A stretch of DNA of 64,000 bases from Serratia marcescens (GCF_029846115.1 NZ_JARVZZ010000001.1:3968001-4032000); one strand, 5' to 3'. Positions 9,450-19,250 are shown, numbered from the stretch's first letter. A program made the numbers and translations. Notes: generated from the letters alone by a model not told the origin.

Positions 9450-10020
9450 TTAATTCTCCACTTTCATTATTATTCGCGTTTCGCTCCGGCCAAGCCGGCG
9501 CCGGTAAACCCACGCGCAATGCATTTTACTGGCCGCCGCGCCGGAACGTGGCGCAGCCTGCAAGCAAGTGCAGGTAAAATAGTTTCTGCCCGTAATTGTT
9601 GACCGTCGGTTATCCTAGATGAGCCTTTCATCAACCAACAAGATATTTAACAACAAAGTTACACAAAGTTTACCCTGCGTCACATTTACCGGGCCCGAAG
9701 GTTGCACTCACGACAAGTAAAATGAGTTGCACCCTCTTATTACCCTTATATACCGCAAGGTATAACGCCTGCGGCATCATAACCCCCGCCGCATTCGCTC
9801 AATAACGCAACATTCGTGCCAACTGCCGATGTTAAAAAATCGATGAAACTCACACTTCGCTCATCAGCCTGATTTAACAAGGTTGCACAAAGTTGCAACA
9901 TGCAGGATATTGTCTGCATTCTTGACACCACACATCTCACGAACCTATCCCAACAGGCTTTCCGGCCTGCTGTTTGTCTAGCCTGATGGGATAGGTTCTA
10001 AACACAGGAGTTGGATTGGC
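9450..10020. promoter_or_regulatory. put control region between putP and putA
   Basis: A 571-base divergent region with no gene. It carries the promoters of putP (left) and putA (right). It also contains repeated GTTGCA motifs, the core recognised by the PutA ribbon-helix-helix domain, which are listed as a separate feature. The hairpin AACCTATCCCA...TGGGATAGGTT immediately before putA (about 9942-10000) is a long inverted repeat that may act in the putA leader. Confidence 0.8.
9701..9899. promoter_or_regulatory. Cluster of PutA operator motifs
   Basis: Four GTTGCA cores are visible: GTTGCAC at 9701-9707, 9726-9732 and 9882-9888, and GTTGCAAC at 9892-9899. GTTGCA is the known PutA operator core in E. 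coli and Salmonella. The spacing, two pairs about 150 bases apart, would allow repression of both putP and putA, possibly with looping. The match is seen; the regulation is inferred. Confidence 0.75.
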
Positions 10021-13000
10021 ATGGGCACTACCACAATGGGCGTGAAACTCGACGAGGCAACACGCGACCGGATCAAGAGCGCCGCACAGCGTATCGATCG
10101 CACGCCGCACTGGCTCATCAAGCAGGCCATCTTTAATTACCTCGAGCGTCTCGAGAGCGGTTCCGATATTCCTGAAATTCCCGCGCTGGCCGCTGCGGGC
10201 CAGCCTGAAGCGGACGACATTATGCCGCAAGCGCAGGAAGAGTCACACCAGCCATTCCTCGATTTCGCCGAACAAATTCTGCCGCAGTCGGTCACCCGCG
10301 CCGCCATCACCGCCGCCTATCGTCGCCCGGAGACCGAAGCGGTGCCGATGTTGCTTGAACAGGCGCGATTACCCGCCGATCTTGCTCAGGCCACTCACAA
10401 AATGGCCTATGGCATCGCCGAGAAGTTGCGTAACCAAAAAAGTGCAAACGGCCGCGCCGGCATGGTGCAAGGTCTGCTGCAAGAGTTCTCCCTCTCTTCG
10501 CAAGAAGGCGTGGCGCTGATGTGCCTGGCGGAAGCGCTACTGCGCATTCCGGACAAACCGACCCGCGATGCCCTGATCCGCGACAAGATCAGCAACGGCA
10601 ACTGGCACTCGCACCTGGGGCGCAGCCCATCGCTGTTCGTCAACGCCGCGACCTGGGGCCTGCTGTTCACCGGCAAACTGGTGTCCACGCATAACGAAGC
10701 CAATCTGTCCCGCTCGCTGAACCGCATTATCGGCAAGAGCGGCGAACCGCTGATCCGCAAAGGCGTGGACATGGCGATGCGCCTGATGGGCGAACAGTTC
10801 GTAACCGGTGAAACCATCGCCGAAGCGCTGGCCAACGCGCGCAAGCTCGAAGAAAAAGGCTTCCGCTACTCCTACGACATGCTGGGCGAAGCCGCCCTGA
10901 CCGAAGCCGACGCGCAGGCCTACCTGGTTTCCTACCAGCAGGCGATCCACGCCATCGGCAAAGCTTCCAACGGCCGCGGCATCTATGAAGGCCCCGGCAT
11001 CTCCATCAAGCTGTCCGCCCTGCACCCGCGCTACAGCCGCGCGCAGTACGAACGCGTCATGGAAGAACTCTACCCGCGCCTGCTGTCGCTGACCCTGCAG
11101 GCACGCCAATACGATATCGGCATCAACATCGACGCCGAAGAGGCCGACCGCCTGGAGATCTCGCTCGATCTGCTGGAGAAACTGTGCTTCGAGCCGCAGT
11201 TGGCCGGCTGGAACGGCATCGGCTTCGTGATCCAGGCCTACCAAAAACGCTGTCCGTTCGCCATCGACGCCGTGATCGACATGGCGCAACGCAGCCGCCG
11301 TCGCCTGATGATCCGTCTGGTGAAGGGCGCCTACTGGGACAGCGAAATCAAACGCGCCCAGATGGACGGCCTGGAAGGCTACCCGGTCTACACCCGCAAG
11401 GTCTATACCGACGTTTCCTACCTGGCCTGCGCCCGCAAGCTGCTGTCGGTGCCGAACCTGATTTATCCGCAGTTCGCGACCCACAACGCCCATACCCTGA
11501 GCGCCATCTATCACCTGGCCGGCAACAACTACTACCCTGGCCAGTATGAGTTCCAGTGCCTGCACGGCATGGGTGAGCCGCTGTATGAGCAGGTGGTGGG
11601 TAAAGTGGCCGACGGCAAACTGAACCGCCCTTGCCGCATCTATGCGCCGGTCGGCACCCATGAAACGCTGCTGGCTTACCTAGTGCGCCGCCTGCTGGAA
11701 AACGGCGCCAACACCTCGTTCGTCAACCGCATCGCCGACGCCACCCTGCCGCTCGACGAGCTGGTGGCCGATCCGGTCAGCGCCGTGGAAGCGCTGGCGG
11801 CCAGCGAAGGTCAGATTGGCCTGCCGCACCCGCGCATTCCGCTGCCGCGCGAGCTGTACGGCGAGAAGCGCACCAACTCCAGCGGTCTGGATCTGTCCAA
11901 CGAACAGCGTCTGGCCTCGCTCTCCAGCGCCCTGCTCACCAGCGCCAGCCATCCGTGGCGCGCGGACCCTATCATCGACGCCGAATTGGATCAGGGCGTA
12001 GAGCAACCGGTGATCAACCCGGCCGAGCCGGGCGATGTGGTCGGCTACGTGCGTGAAGCCACCGAAGACGAAGTCAGCCGTGCGCTCGACGCCGCCGCGG
12101 CCGCCGGCCCAATCTGGTTCGCGACACCGCCGACGGAGCGCGCCGCGATCCTCGAACGCGCCGCCGAGCTGATGGAAAGCCAGCTGCAAAGCCTGCTGGG
12201 TATTCTGGTGCGCGAAGCGGGTAAAACCTTCAACAACGCCATCGCCGAAGTGCGTGAAGCGGTCGATTTCCTGCACTACTACGCCGGCCAGGTACGCGAC
12301 GATTTCGCCAACGACAGCCACCGCCCGCTGGGCCCAGTGGTCTGTATCAGCCCGTGGAACTTCCCGCTGGCGATCTTCACCGGCCAAATCGCCGCCGCGC
12401 TGGCGGCGGGCAACAGCGTGCTGGCCAAACCGGCCGAGCAAACGCCGCTGGTGGCCGCGCAGGCGGTGCGTATCCTGCTGGAAGCCGGCATTCCGCAAGG
12501 CGTGCTGCAGCTGCTGCCGGGCCAGGGGGAAACTGTCGGCTCAACGCTGGTCAACGACGCCCGCGTACGCGGCGTGATGTTTACCGGCTCCACCGACGTC
12601 GCCGGTATTCTGCAGCGCAGCATCGCCGGTCGTCTGGATCCGCAGGGCCGCCCGACGCCGCTGATCGCCGAAACCGGCGGCCTGAACGCCATGATCGTCG
12701 ACTCTTCCGCCCTGACCGAACAGGTCGTGACCGACGTGGTGGCCTCCGCCTTCGACAGCGCCGGCCAGCGCTGCTCCGCGCTGCGTATCCTGTGCATTCA
12801 GGAAGACGTGGCCGAACACACGCTGCAAATGCTGCGCGGCGCGATGGCCGAATGCCGCATGGGCAATCCGGAGCGCCTGTCTACCGACGTGGGCCCGGTG
12901 ATCGACGCCGAAGCCAAAACCGGCATCGAACGCCACATCCAGGCGATGCGCGCCAAAGGCCGCAAGGTGTACCAGGCCGCCAAAGGCAGCGCGCAGGATG

Positions 13001-13992
13001 AGAAGGAGTGGGCGCGTGGCACCTTCATCAAGCCGACGCTGATCGAACTCGACAGCTTCGACGAGCTGCAAAAAGAGATCTTCGGCCCGGTGCTGCACGT
13101 GGTGCGCTTCCAGCGCAACAATCTGGACGCGCTGGTCGATCAGATCAACGCCGCCGGTTATGGCCTGACGCTGGGTATTCACACCCGTATCGATGAAACC
13201 ATCGCCCGGGTGACCGAACGCGCCAAGGTCGGCAACCTGTACGTCAACCGCAATATGGTCGGCGCGGTGGTCGGCGTGCAGCCGTTCGGCGGCGAAGGCC
13301 TGTCGGGCACCGGCCCGAAAGCCGGTGGCCCGCTGTACCTGTACCGTCTGCTGGCCAACCGTCCGGACGACGCACTGCAGCGTACGCTGCACCGTCAGGA
13401 CGAAGAGCGCCCGATGGAAGCCACCGCGCGGCCGCAACTGCTGGGCGCACTGCAATCGCTGGAGAAATGGGCGGTCACCAGCCAACAAGGCGAACTGGCG
13501 GCATTGGCGCAGCGCTATGCGGAACTGGGCCAGGGCGGCACCGTACGTCCGCTACCGGGCCCGACCGGCGAGCGCAATACCTATGCCCTGCTGCCGCGTG
13601 AACGCGTGCTGTGCCTGGCGGATAACGAAGCCGACGCGCTGATCCAACTGGCCGCCGTGCTGGCGGTTGGCAGCTGTGTGCTGTGGCCGGAAGCGGAACT
13701 GCAGCGCAATCTGTTCCGCCGCTTGCCGAACGATGTGCAGGCGCGCATTGCCTTCAGCAAAGACTGGCAGCAGGACAAGGTCGAGTTCGACGCCGCCATC
13801 TATCACGGCGATGCCGACCAGCTGCGTACCCTGTGCGAACAGATCGCGCAGCGCGGCGGCGCCATCGTTTCGGTGCAGGGCTTCGCTCACGGTGAAACCA
13901 ACATCCTGTTGGAACGCCTGCTGATCGAGCGTTCGCTGAGCGTCAACACCGCTGCCGCCGGCGGTAACGCCAGCCTGATGACCATCGGTTAA
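10021..13992 (+). CDS. putA: PutA, trifunctional proline utilisation protein
   Basis: This 1323-residue protein oxidises proline to glutamate and represses put transcription. Domains in order: ribbon-helix-helix DNA-binding (about residues 1-50, TTMGVKLDEATRDRIKSAA); FAD-dependent proline dehydrogenase barrel (about 240-570, with YEGPGISIKLSALHPRY and RLMIRLVKGAYWDSE); and L-glutamate-gamma-semialdehyde dehydrogenase (about 650-1130). The dehydrogenase has the Glu motif ETGGLNAM and the catalytic Cys in SAGQRCSALR. A C-terminal domain follows. The length equals that of other trifunctional enterobacterial PutA proteins. When membrane-bound and reduced it acts as an enzyme, otherwise as the repressor of putP and putA. 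Confidence 0.97.
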   Translation: MGTTTMGVKLDEATRDRIKSAAQRIDRTPHWLIKQAIFNYLERLESGSDIPEIPALAAAGQPEADDIMPQAQEESHQPFLDFAEQILPQSVTRAAITAAYRRPETEAVPMLLEQARLPADLAQATHKMAYGIAEKLRNQKSANGRAGMVQGLLQEFSLSSQEGVALMCLAEALLRIPDKPTRDALIRDKISNGNWHSHLGRSPSLFVNAATWGLLFTGKLVSTHNEANLSRSLNRIIGKSGEPLIRKGVDMAMRLMGEQFVTGETIAEALANARKLEEKGFRYSYDMLGEAALTEADAQAYLVSYQQAIHAIGKASNGRGIYEGPGISIKLSALHPRYSRAQYERVMEELYPRLLSLTLQARQYDIGINIDAEEADRLEISLDLLEKLCFEPQLAGWNGIGFVIQAYQKRCPFAIDAVIDMAQRSRRRLMIRLVKGAYWDSEIKRAQMDGLEGYPVYTRKVYTDVSYLACARKLLSVPNLIYPQFATHNAHTLSAIYHLAGNNYYPGQYEFQCLHGMGEPLYEQVVGKVADGKLNRPCRIYAPVGTHETLLAYLVRRLLENGANTSFVNRIADATLPLDELVADPVSAVEALAASEGQIGLPHPRIPLPRELYGEKRTNSSGLDLSNEQRLASLSSALLTSASHPWRADPIIDAELDQGVEQPVINPAEPGDVVGYVREATEDEVSRALDAAAAAGPIWFATPPTERAAILERAAELMESQLQSLLGILVREAGKTFNNAIAEVREAVDFLHYYAGQVRDDFANDSHRPLGPVVCISPWNFPLAIFTGQIAAALAAGNSVLAKPAEQTPLVAAQAVRILLEAGIPQGVLQLLPGQGETVGSTLVNDARVRGVMFTGSTDVAGILQRSIAGRLDPQGRPTPLIAETGGLNAMIVDSSALTEQVVTDVVASAFDSAGQRCSALRILCIQEDVAEHTLQMLRGAMAECRMGNPERLSTDVGPVIDAEAKTGIERHIQAMRAKGRKVYQAAKGSAQDEKEWARGTFIKPTLIELDSFDELQKEIFGPVLHVVRFQRNNLDALVDQINAAGYGLTLGIHTRIDETIARVTERAKVGNLYVNRNMVGAVVGVQPFGGEGLSGTGPKAGGPLYLYRLLANRPDDALQRTLHRQDEERPMEATARPQLLGALQSLEKWAVTSQQGELAALAQRYAELGQGGTVRPLPGPTGERNTYALLPRERVLCLADNEADALIQLAAVLAVGSCVLWPEAELQRNLFRRLPNDVQARIAFSKDWQQDKVEFDAAIYHGDADQLRTLCEQIAQRGGAIVSVQGFAHGETNILLERLLIERSLSVNTAAAGGNASLMTIG

Positions 13993-14043
13993 CGCATCGT
14001 CAAGGCGGCCATGCATTGCCGCCTGATTGGCTCACCGCGACGC

Positions 14044-14070
14044 AAACCCTGCACTTGTGCAGGGTTTTTT
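14044..14070 (+). terminator. Rho-independent terminator of putA
   Basis: An eleven-base stem, AAACCCTGCAC / GTGCAGGGTTT with a TT loop, is followed by more T. It lies 50 bases after the putA stop codon. Confidence 0.9.
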
Positions 14071-14329
14071 ATTGCCCGCAGCCCGGTCAGCCGTTAGCGT
14101 CTTGTTATTCTTGCATGAGGATGTGGCGCCTCTATGGGCGATAACAACAGGGTGAGCTCAGAACGAATTAACCTGCTTGCAAGCCGCGGCAGAACGCTAC
14201 GAGTCGCATTGACTCTCGGGTTCGGCAATATCAGGGATACGGTAGCCGCAGCGGATTTCTCGCCGCCGCCGCGCGAAACGCATTGTTGGAAACGGAGTGA
14301 ATGCGGACGGGGGAAGCTCCCCCGTCGCC
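14071..14329. other. Intergenic region between putA and tcyN, with a hairpin
   Basis: No gene is supported; the open frame from 14134 lacks a ribosome-binding site and overlaps tcyN. A perfect nine-base hairpin GACGGGGGA / TCCCCCGTC (14306-14326) sits four bases beyond the tcyN stop codon. It probably ends the fliAZ-dcyD-tcy transcript, although it has no following T run. Confidence 0.5.
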
Positions 14330-15082
14330 TTATTGATTCAGGAATTTGTCGAGGAATTGCTGGGTACGCTGGTGCTGCGGGTTGGCGAACAGCGCTTTGG
14401 CCGGCCCCTGTTCAACGATGCGGCCGTGGTCCATAAAGATAACCCGGTCGGCCACGTCGCGGGCAAAGCTCATCTCATGGGTGACGATCACCATGGTGCG
14501 TTTCTCTTCCGCCAGTGAGCGCATGGTATTGAGCACTTCCCCCACCAGCTCGGGATCGAGCGCCGACGTCGGCTCATCGAACAGAATCACCTCCGGCTGC
14601 ATCGCCAGCGCGCGCGCAATAGCCACCCGCTGCTGTTGGCCGCCGGACAGCCGGCGTGGATAAGCCTGCTCTTTGCCGCTCAGGCCCACCTTGGCCAGCA
14701 ACGCGCGGGCGCGCTGTTCCGCGCTGGCCTTCGCCTCGCCCTTGACAACCACCGGCCCTTCGATGATGTTTTCCAACACCGAACGGTGCGGGAACAGGTT
14801 AAAGTTCTGGAATACGAAACCGACCTGCTGACGCAGCGCCCGCACCTGATTTTTCTGCTTGCTCAGTGGCTTGCTGCCGTCGATCAGGATATCGCCGACG
14901 CGAATGGTGCCGGAATCCGGCTCCTCCAGCAGGTTAATGCAGCGCAATAAGGTGGTTTTCCCCGAGCCGCTCGGCCCGATGATCGCCACCACTTCGCCGG
15001 CGTCCACCGCCAGATCGATCCCATGCAGCACCGTCTGACCCTTGAACTGCTTGGTCAATTGCTTAACTTCGATGGCACTCAT
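14330..15082 (-). CDS. tcyN: Cystine ABC transporter ATP-binding subunit TcyN
   Basis: The 250-residue ATPase has Walker A GPSGSGKT, the ABC signature LSGGQQQR and Walker [13 protein letters not shown]. It powers uptake of L-cystine and related compounds with TcyL and TcyJ (E. coli YecC). It is the last gene of the cluster, three bases after tcyL. Substrate assignment rests on the neighbourhood of dcyD and the TcyJ-like binding protein. Confidence 0.92.
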   Translation of the reverse strand: MSAIEVKQLTKQFKGQTVLHGIDLAVDAGEVVAIIGPSGSGKTTLLRCINLLEEPDSGTIRVGDILIDGSKPLSKQKNQVRALRQQVGFVFQNFNLFPHRSVLENIIEGPVVVKGEAKASAEQRARALLAKVGLSGKEQAYPRRLSGGQQQRVAIARALAMQPEVILFDEPTSALDPELVGEVLNTMRSLAEEKRTMVIVTHEMSFARDVADRVIFMDHGRIVEQGPAKALFANPQHQRTQQFLDKFLNQ

Positions 15083-15085
15083 GCG

Positions 15086-15748
15086 TTACTCCTGATCCTG
15101 GCGATTAACGTGGGCTTCCAGACGGTTTTGCAGTGCGGAAAGCAGGGTCGCCATCACCCAGTAAATCAGCGATGCCGCCAGGTACATGGTAAACACTTCC
15201 AGCGTGCGCGAGGTGATCAGCTGCGCCTGGCGGAACAGTTCCGGCACCTGAATGGTGGCGGCCAGCGAGGTGTCTTTCACCAGGCCGATGAAGCTGTTGC
15301 CCAGCGGCGGCAAGGCGGTGCGCGCCGCCTGCGGCAGGATCACCCGGCGCAGGGTTTGCCAGCGGGTCATCCCGATGCTGGCGGCGGCTTCCCACTGGCC
15401 TTTGTCGATCGACGAAATCGCCGCGCGCAGCGTTTCCGAGGTGTAGGCGGCGGTATTGAGCGACAGGCCAATCAGCGCCGCCGGGAAAGGATCGAACTCG
15501 ATGCCGAACTGCGGCAGACCGTAATAGATCATAAACAGCTGGGCGATCAACGGCGTGCCGCGGAACAGCGACACGTAAATGCGCGACAGCCACGCCAGCG
15601 GCCACAGCGGCGAAAGGCGCATCAGCGCCAGTAGAAATCCGAGCAGCAACCCCAGCGCCATGCCGCCCAGGCTGAGCTGAAGCGTCAGTATTGCGCCCTT
15701 CAATAAAAATGGCGCTGAATCCAGCGCCAGTTGAATACTTTCGTGCAT
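15086..15748 (-). CDS. tcyL: Cystine ABC transporter permease TcyL
   Basis: This is a 220-residue inner-membrane permease of the His/Glu/Gln/Arg type, with about five transmembrane segments and the EAA-loop sequence EAAASIGMTRWQTLRRVILPQAAR. It forms the channel of the L-cystine importer (E. coli YecS). Its ATG overlaps the tcyJ stop codon (TAATG), so the two are translationally coupled. Confidence 0.93.
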   Translation of the reverse strand: MHESIQLALDSAPFLLKGAILTLQLSLGGMALGLLLGFLLALMRLSPLWPLAWLSRIYVSLFRGTPLIAQLFMIYYGLPQFGIEFDPFPAALIGLSLNTAAYTSETLRAAISSIDKGQWEAAASIGMTRWQTLRRVILPQAARTALPPLGNSFIGLVKDTSLAATIQVPELFRQAQLITSRTLEVFTMYLAASLIYWVMATLLSALQNRLEAHVNRQDQE

Positions 15749-16548
15749 TATTTAGTTACGTCCGCGCCAAACCATTTCTCGGAGATCTTCGCCATCGTGC
15801 CGTCTTTTTGCATCTCGGCGATCGCCTGGTCAATCGCGGCCAGCAGCTCTGGGTTGTTCTTGCGCAGCGCCACGCCGGACTCCTGACGAGAGAATGCCGG
15901 GCCGGCTACCGCCAGCGTATCGCCGGTTTTCTTCACCAGATCCAGCGCCGCCAGGCGATCCACCAGAATGGCGTTGATACGGCCAACGCGCAGATCCTGA
16001 TACTTGGTCGGGTCGTCGTCGTAGGTACGCACGTCCACGCCCTGCACATTCTCGCGCAGCCATTGCTCATAGTTGGTGCCCAGCCCAACGCCGACCTTCT
16101 TGCCCTTCAGATCTTCCGGCTTGGTGATGGTGCCTTCGTTGCCTTTTTTCACCAGCGCCTGAATCCCGGAAACGGTGTAAGGGGTGGAGAAATCATATTT
16201 CTTCTTGCGCTCATCGGAGAGCGTCACCTGATTGATGACCACGTCGATGCGCTTCGAATCCAGCGAAGCCAGCATGCCGTCCCATTTGGTCGGGTTCAGC
16301 TTGGCTTTCACGCCCAGATGTTCCGCCAGTGCGTTGGCGAAATCCACTTCGAAACCGGTCAGCTTGCCGTCTTCCCCCTGGAAGCTGAACGGCGGATAGG
16401 TGCCTTCCAGCCCGACGATCAGCGTGCCGCGCTGTTTCACCTGCTGCAGCAGATTGTCGGCGGCATAGGTTTGAGTCGTCACACCGGCGGCCAACGCAAT
16501 ACCCACCACGCCCAACAGCCATTGACGACGAACTTTCGCAAACATCAT
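15748..16548 (-). CDS. tcyJ: Cystine-binding periplasmic protein TcyJ (FliY)
   Basis: This solute-binding protein is about 266 residues and has a signal peptide (RRQWLLGVVGIALAAGVTTQTYA). A family 3 amino-acid-binding fold follows, with GTLIVGLEGTYPPFSFQ and DVVINQVTLSDERKKKYDFS very close to E. coli FliY. It captures L-cystine in the periplasm for TcyLN. The frame starts at a GTG at 16554, but AGGGG lies just upstream of the two ATGs at 16548 and 16545; 16548 is used, and 16545 is equally possible. A 115-base gap separates it from dcyD, leaving room for a separate promoter, for example CysB-controlled. Confidence 0.93.
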   Translation of the reverse strand: MMFAKVRRQWLLGVVGIALAAGVTTQTYAADNLLQQVKQRGTLIVGLEGTYPPFSFQGEDGKLTGFEVDFANALAEHLGVKAKLNPTKWDGMLASLDSKRIDVVINQVTLSDERKKKYDFSTPYTVSGIQALVKKGNEGTITKPEDLKGKKVGVGLGTNYEQWLRENVQGVDVRTYDDDPTKYQDLRVGRINAILVDRLAALDLVKKTGDTLAVAGPAFSRQESGVALRKNNPELLAAIDQAIAEMQKDGTMAKISEKWFGADVTK

Positions 16549-16663
16549 AAACACCCCTGTGTGTTATTTATCTTTTTTGATATCAGCACTTTAACAGTGC
16601 GACCGCCCGCATAAAGGAATATAACCTTATAAATATAGTTCAAAATGGAATAACAAGCGGTAT

Positions 16664-17656
16664 TTACACCTGCGGATGGTAGGCGAACAGCGCCGGCGCA
16701 CCGCCGGTGTGAACGAACAGAATAGGGCCTTCATCGCGGAAGCGCCGCTGGGCGATGCCGTCGATCAAACCGGCCATCGCTTTGCCGGTGTATACCGGAT
16801 CCAGCAACACGCCTTCTTGCTGCGCCAGCAGTTGCACCGCCGCCATGCCCTCTTCGTTCGGCATGCCGTACTGCGGCGCGAAATAATCATCCCACAGCGC
16901 GATCGGCGCCAGTTCATCGATATTCAGCGAACAGGCCAGGGCTTTTTGGATCTGCTCCACCTTCGGCAGCTGATCGATCACGGTACGCGAGACCGTCACG
17001 CCGATCAGCTCAGTCTCCGGCAACAGCTGCTGCAACCCCACCGCCAGCCCGGCGTGGGTGCCGGCGCTGCCGGACGCCACCACCACCGAACTGAACGCCA
17101 CGTTGCTACGTTGGCTCTGCTCGGCGATTTCCAATGCGCACTGCACATATCCCAGCGCGCCCAGGGCATTGGAGCCACCCACCGGCACCACGTAAGGCCG
17201 GAAGCCCTGCGCCTCGAGGCGCATCGCCAGTTCCGCCAGCTGCTGCTGCGGATCGTGCAGCGCTTCGCACATCACCACCTCGGCGTTGAACAGGCCGAGC
17301 AACAGGCGGTTGCCGTTGGTCAGGTAGTTTTCCGCACGGGTATCGATAGGGTTTTCCAGCAGCGCGACGCAGTGCAGGCCCAGTTTCGCCGCCACCGCCG
17401 CCGTCTGGCGCACGTGGTTGGATTGAATGGCGCCGGCGGTGACCAGCGTATCGGCGCCTTGGCGCAGCGCATCGGCGGCCAGAAACTCAAGCTTTCTCAG
17501 CTTGTTGCCGCCCATAGCCATAGGGGTGACATCGTCACGTTTAAGGTAAATATCGCGGCCGAGGTAATCGGAGAGACGGGACAGCTTTTCCAGCGGTGTG
17601 GCGGTGCCAACCAGGTCCAGACGCGGAAATTGCGCCAGTTGTTGTTGCAGGTTCAC
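16664..17656 (-). CDS. dcyD: D-cysteine desulfhydrase DcyD
   Basis: This is a 330-residue PLP enzyme of the ACC deaminase/D-cysteine desulfhydrase family that degrades D-cysteine to pyruvate, sulfide and ammonia. The PLP lysine region [13 protein letters not shown] is near residue 50, followed by the substrate/cofactor stretch [21 protein letters not shown]. The glycine-rich [13 protein letters not shown] phosphate-binding loop and the C-terminal [12 protein letters not shown] are also present. It sits between fliZ and tcyJ. In E. coli the order is fliZ-tcyJ-dcyD, so the two genes are exchanged here. Confidence 0.94.
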   Translation of the reverse strand: MNLQQQLAQFPRLDLVGTATPLEKLSRLSDYLGRDIYLKRDDVTPMAMGGNKLRKLEFLAADALRQGADTLVTAGAIQSNHVRQTAAVAAKLGLHCVALLENPIDTRAENYLTNGNRLLLGLFNAEVVMCEALHDPQQQLAELAMRLEAQGFRPYVVPVGGSNALGALGYVQCALEIAEQSQRSNVAFSSVVVASGSAGTHAGLAVGLQQLLPETELIGVTVSRTVIDQLPKVEQIQKALACSLNIDELAPIALWDDYFAPQYGMPNEEGMAAVQLLAQQEGVLLDPVYTGKAMAGLIDGIAQRRFRDEGPILFVHTGGAPALFAYHPQV

Positions 17657-17754
17657 TTCTTCCCCCCAGGGAATCGAATATCGACATCAGATAAGCGATA
17701 GATTTATCAGATGTGAACTGAATAATCATCCTTTATCACGGGGGAAACAGCGGG

Positions 17755-17774
17755 CCCCGGCCCAACGGCCGGGG
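17755..17774 (-). terminator. Hairpin downstream of fliZ
   Basis: A perfect eight-base stem CCCCGGCC / GGCCGGGG with a CAAC loop starts seven bases past the fliZ stop codon. There is no T run, so it may be a weak terminator or an RNA-stabilising 3' structure for fliAZ. Confidence 0.5.
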
Positions 17775-17780
17775 AAAGTC

Positions 17781-18290
17781 TCAGTAGCTGCGCTGCCAGG
17801 CGAGGTACTGATCGTATTTGCGCAGCGCTATGCGGTAGTTGTTGTGCGCCGCGCTAGGCAGATCGTCGATGATACGCTGGTGACTGGCGCAGTTGGCGAA
17901 CTTGTCCGCTGGGTAGTTGCGCGCCACCAACATTTCGTCCAGCCGGCGCAGCCGCACCACATACTCGCGGATGGTGCTGTGGCTCATCTCGGTCTGTTCG
18001 AACAGATACTGTTTGAACGCCATAATATCGAAATAGCTCGGGTGGCTGTTGCAGGAGATCTCGCTGCAAAAGCGGCACAGCGCGGTCAGCTCATGCTGCA
18101 CGTTTTGCCAGACCGTATCGTCGATCGGTTGATCCATGCGCGCGATGGCTTCTTTATTGATGATTTTGCCGCGAAACACCAGCGCCATGCGGTCCAACAG
18201 TTTGCCGCACTGGGAGCAATGGGTCTGGCTGTGCTTGTAGTCTTTCAGGTAACGGCTAAGCGGCCGTTTCTTCAACAGTATTCCTGGCAT
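17781..18290 (-). CDS. fliZ: FliZ, flagellar regulator
   Basis: This 169-residue protein contains KKRPLSRYLKDYKHSQTHCSQCGKLLDR and FLFEQTEMS-type stretches (here YLFEQTEMSHSTIREYVVRLRRLDE) typical of FliZ. In E. coli and Salmonella, FliZ is a DNA-binding protein, related to the core-binding domain of recombinases, that represses sigma-S promoters and raises FlhDC activity. The frame extends to an ATG at 18320. The ATG at 18290 aligns position by position with the E. coli start, so it is preferred, although neither has a strong ribosome-binding site. It is co-transcribed with fliA 55 bases upstream. Confidence 0.92.
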   Translation of the reverse strand: MPGILLKKRPLSRYLKDYKHSQTHCSQCGKLLDRMALVFRGKIINKEAIARMDQPIDDTVWQNVQHELTALCRFCSEISCNSHPSYFDIMAFKQYLFEQTEMSHSTIREYVVRLRRLDEMLVARNYPADKFANCASHQRIIDDLPSAAHNNYRIALRKYDQYLAWQRSY

Positions 18291-18345
18291 AAGGGGCAGT
18301 CCGGTTGTCGCATGAGTCATCGAGTTGAGGGGCGGCGGGCCGCCG

Positions 18346-19068
18346 TCAGGTATCGTTCGCCAGCCGCGCGCGCAGCCGTTTGATCGCCTGACTGTGCAGT
18401 TGGCTAACGCGGGATTCCCCGACGTCCAGCACGGCGCCGATCTCTTTGAGATTCAACTCTTCCTGGTAATACAGCGTCAGCACCATTTTTTCGCGCTCCG
18501 GCAACGCCTCGATGGCGTCGATCACCCGCTGGCGCAGGCTGCCTTCCAACAGATGATGCAGCGGGTTGGCCTCTTCATGCCCTTCCAGCATCGGTTCCGC
18601 GTTCTCGCCATGCTCCTCGCGCCATTCGTCGTAGGAGAAAAGCTGGCTGTTATTGGTGTCCAACAGAATTTGACGGTACTCATCCAGCGAGATATTCAGC
18701 GTCTGCGCCACTTCCGTCTCGCTCGCCGGGCGGCCGTAACGCTGTTCCAGTTGCCGCATCACCTGCGCGACCTCGCGCGCGTGGCGCCGCACGCTGCGCG
18801 GCACCCAGTCGCGGCTGCGCAGCTCGTCGAGCATCGCGCCGCGAATGCGCTGCACCGCATAGGTGGTAAAGGCGGTTCCCTGTAGGGCGTCATAACGCTC
18901 AACGGCGTTCAATAGCCCGATTCCCCCGGCCTGCAGCAAGTCGTCAAGCTCCACGCTGGCGGGCAGCCTGACCTGCAGGCGCAGCGCCTCGTGGCGCACT
19001 AACGGGACGTAGCGCAGCCAGAGAGAATTTTTGTCCATCACGCCTTCGGCGGTATACAGATCGCTCAC
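18346..19068 (-). CDS. fliA: FliA, flagellar sigma factor (sigma-28)
   Basis: This is a 240-residue sigma factor, with region 2 at about residues 15-85 (SLWLRYVPLVRHEALRLQ ... FTTYAVQRIRGAMLDELRSRDW) and region 4 at the C-terminus (ALPEREKMVLTLYYQEELNLKEIGAVLDVGESRVSQLHSQAI). It directs late flagellar genes: fliC, fliD, flgKL, flgM and the chemoreceptors all show its promoter signature in this window. It is held by FlgM (encoded at 49891) until the hook is complete. First gene of fliAZ. Confidence 0.97.
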   Translation of the reverse strand: MSDLYTAEGVMDKNSLWLRYVPLVRHEALRLQVRLPASVELDDLLQAGGIGLLNAVERYDALQGTAFTTYAVQRIRGAMLDELRSRDWVPRSVRRHAREVAQVMRQLEQRYGRPASETEVAQTLNISLDEYRQILLDTNNSQLFSYDEWREEHGENAEPMLEGHEEANPLHHLLEGSLRQRVIDAIEALPEREKMVLTLYYQEELNLKEIGAVLDVGESRVSQLHSQAIKRLRARLANDT

Positions 19069-19200
19069 TATGTCTTAAACCTGCGGATAAGAGAGTCAGC
19101 GCTATTATGCGTAGGGGGCGGAATGCCAATCGGCTGAACAGTCGCACAAAACGGGCTTTATTTGCGCCATGTAATAACCGCGCGGTGCGCGAGCATAAAA

Positions 19201-19222
19201 AAACCCCGCCGAGGCGGGGTTT
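19201..19222 (-). terminator. Rho-independent terminator of fliC
   Basis: A ten-base stem AAACCCCGCC / GGCGGGGTTT with a two-base spacer (a few inner pairs must open to form a loop) lies 29 bases after the fliC stop. On the minus strand it is followed by TTTT. Confidence 0.9.
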
Positions 19223-19250
19223 CTTTGCGACAGTTAATCGGGAGAGACGA

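Noticed and set aside
10537..13488. Long antisense frames opposite putA
   Set aside because: They mirror the codon structure of putA and have no recognisable domains or start signals.
14134..14436. 100-residue frame between putA and tcyN
   Set aside because: No ribosome-binding site, overlaps the 3' end of tcyN, and contains a hairpin; composition is not protein-like.
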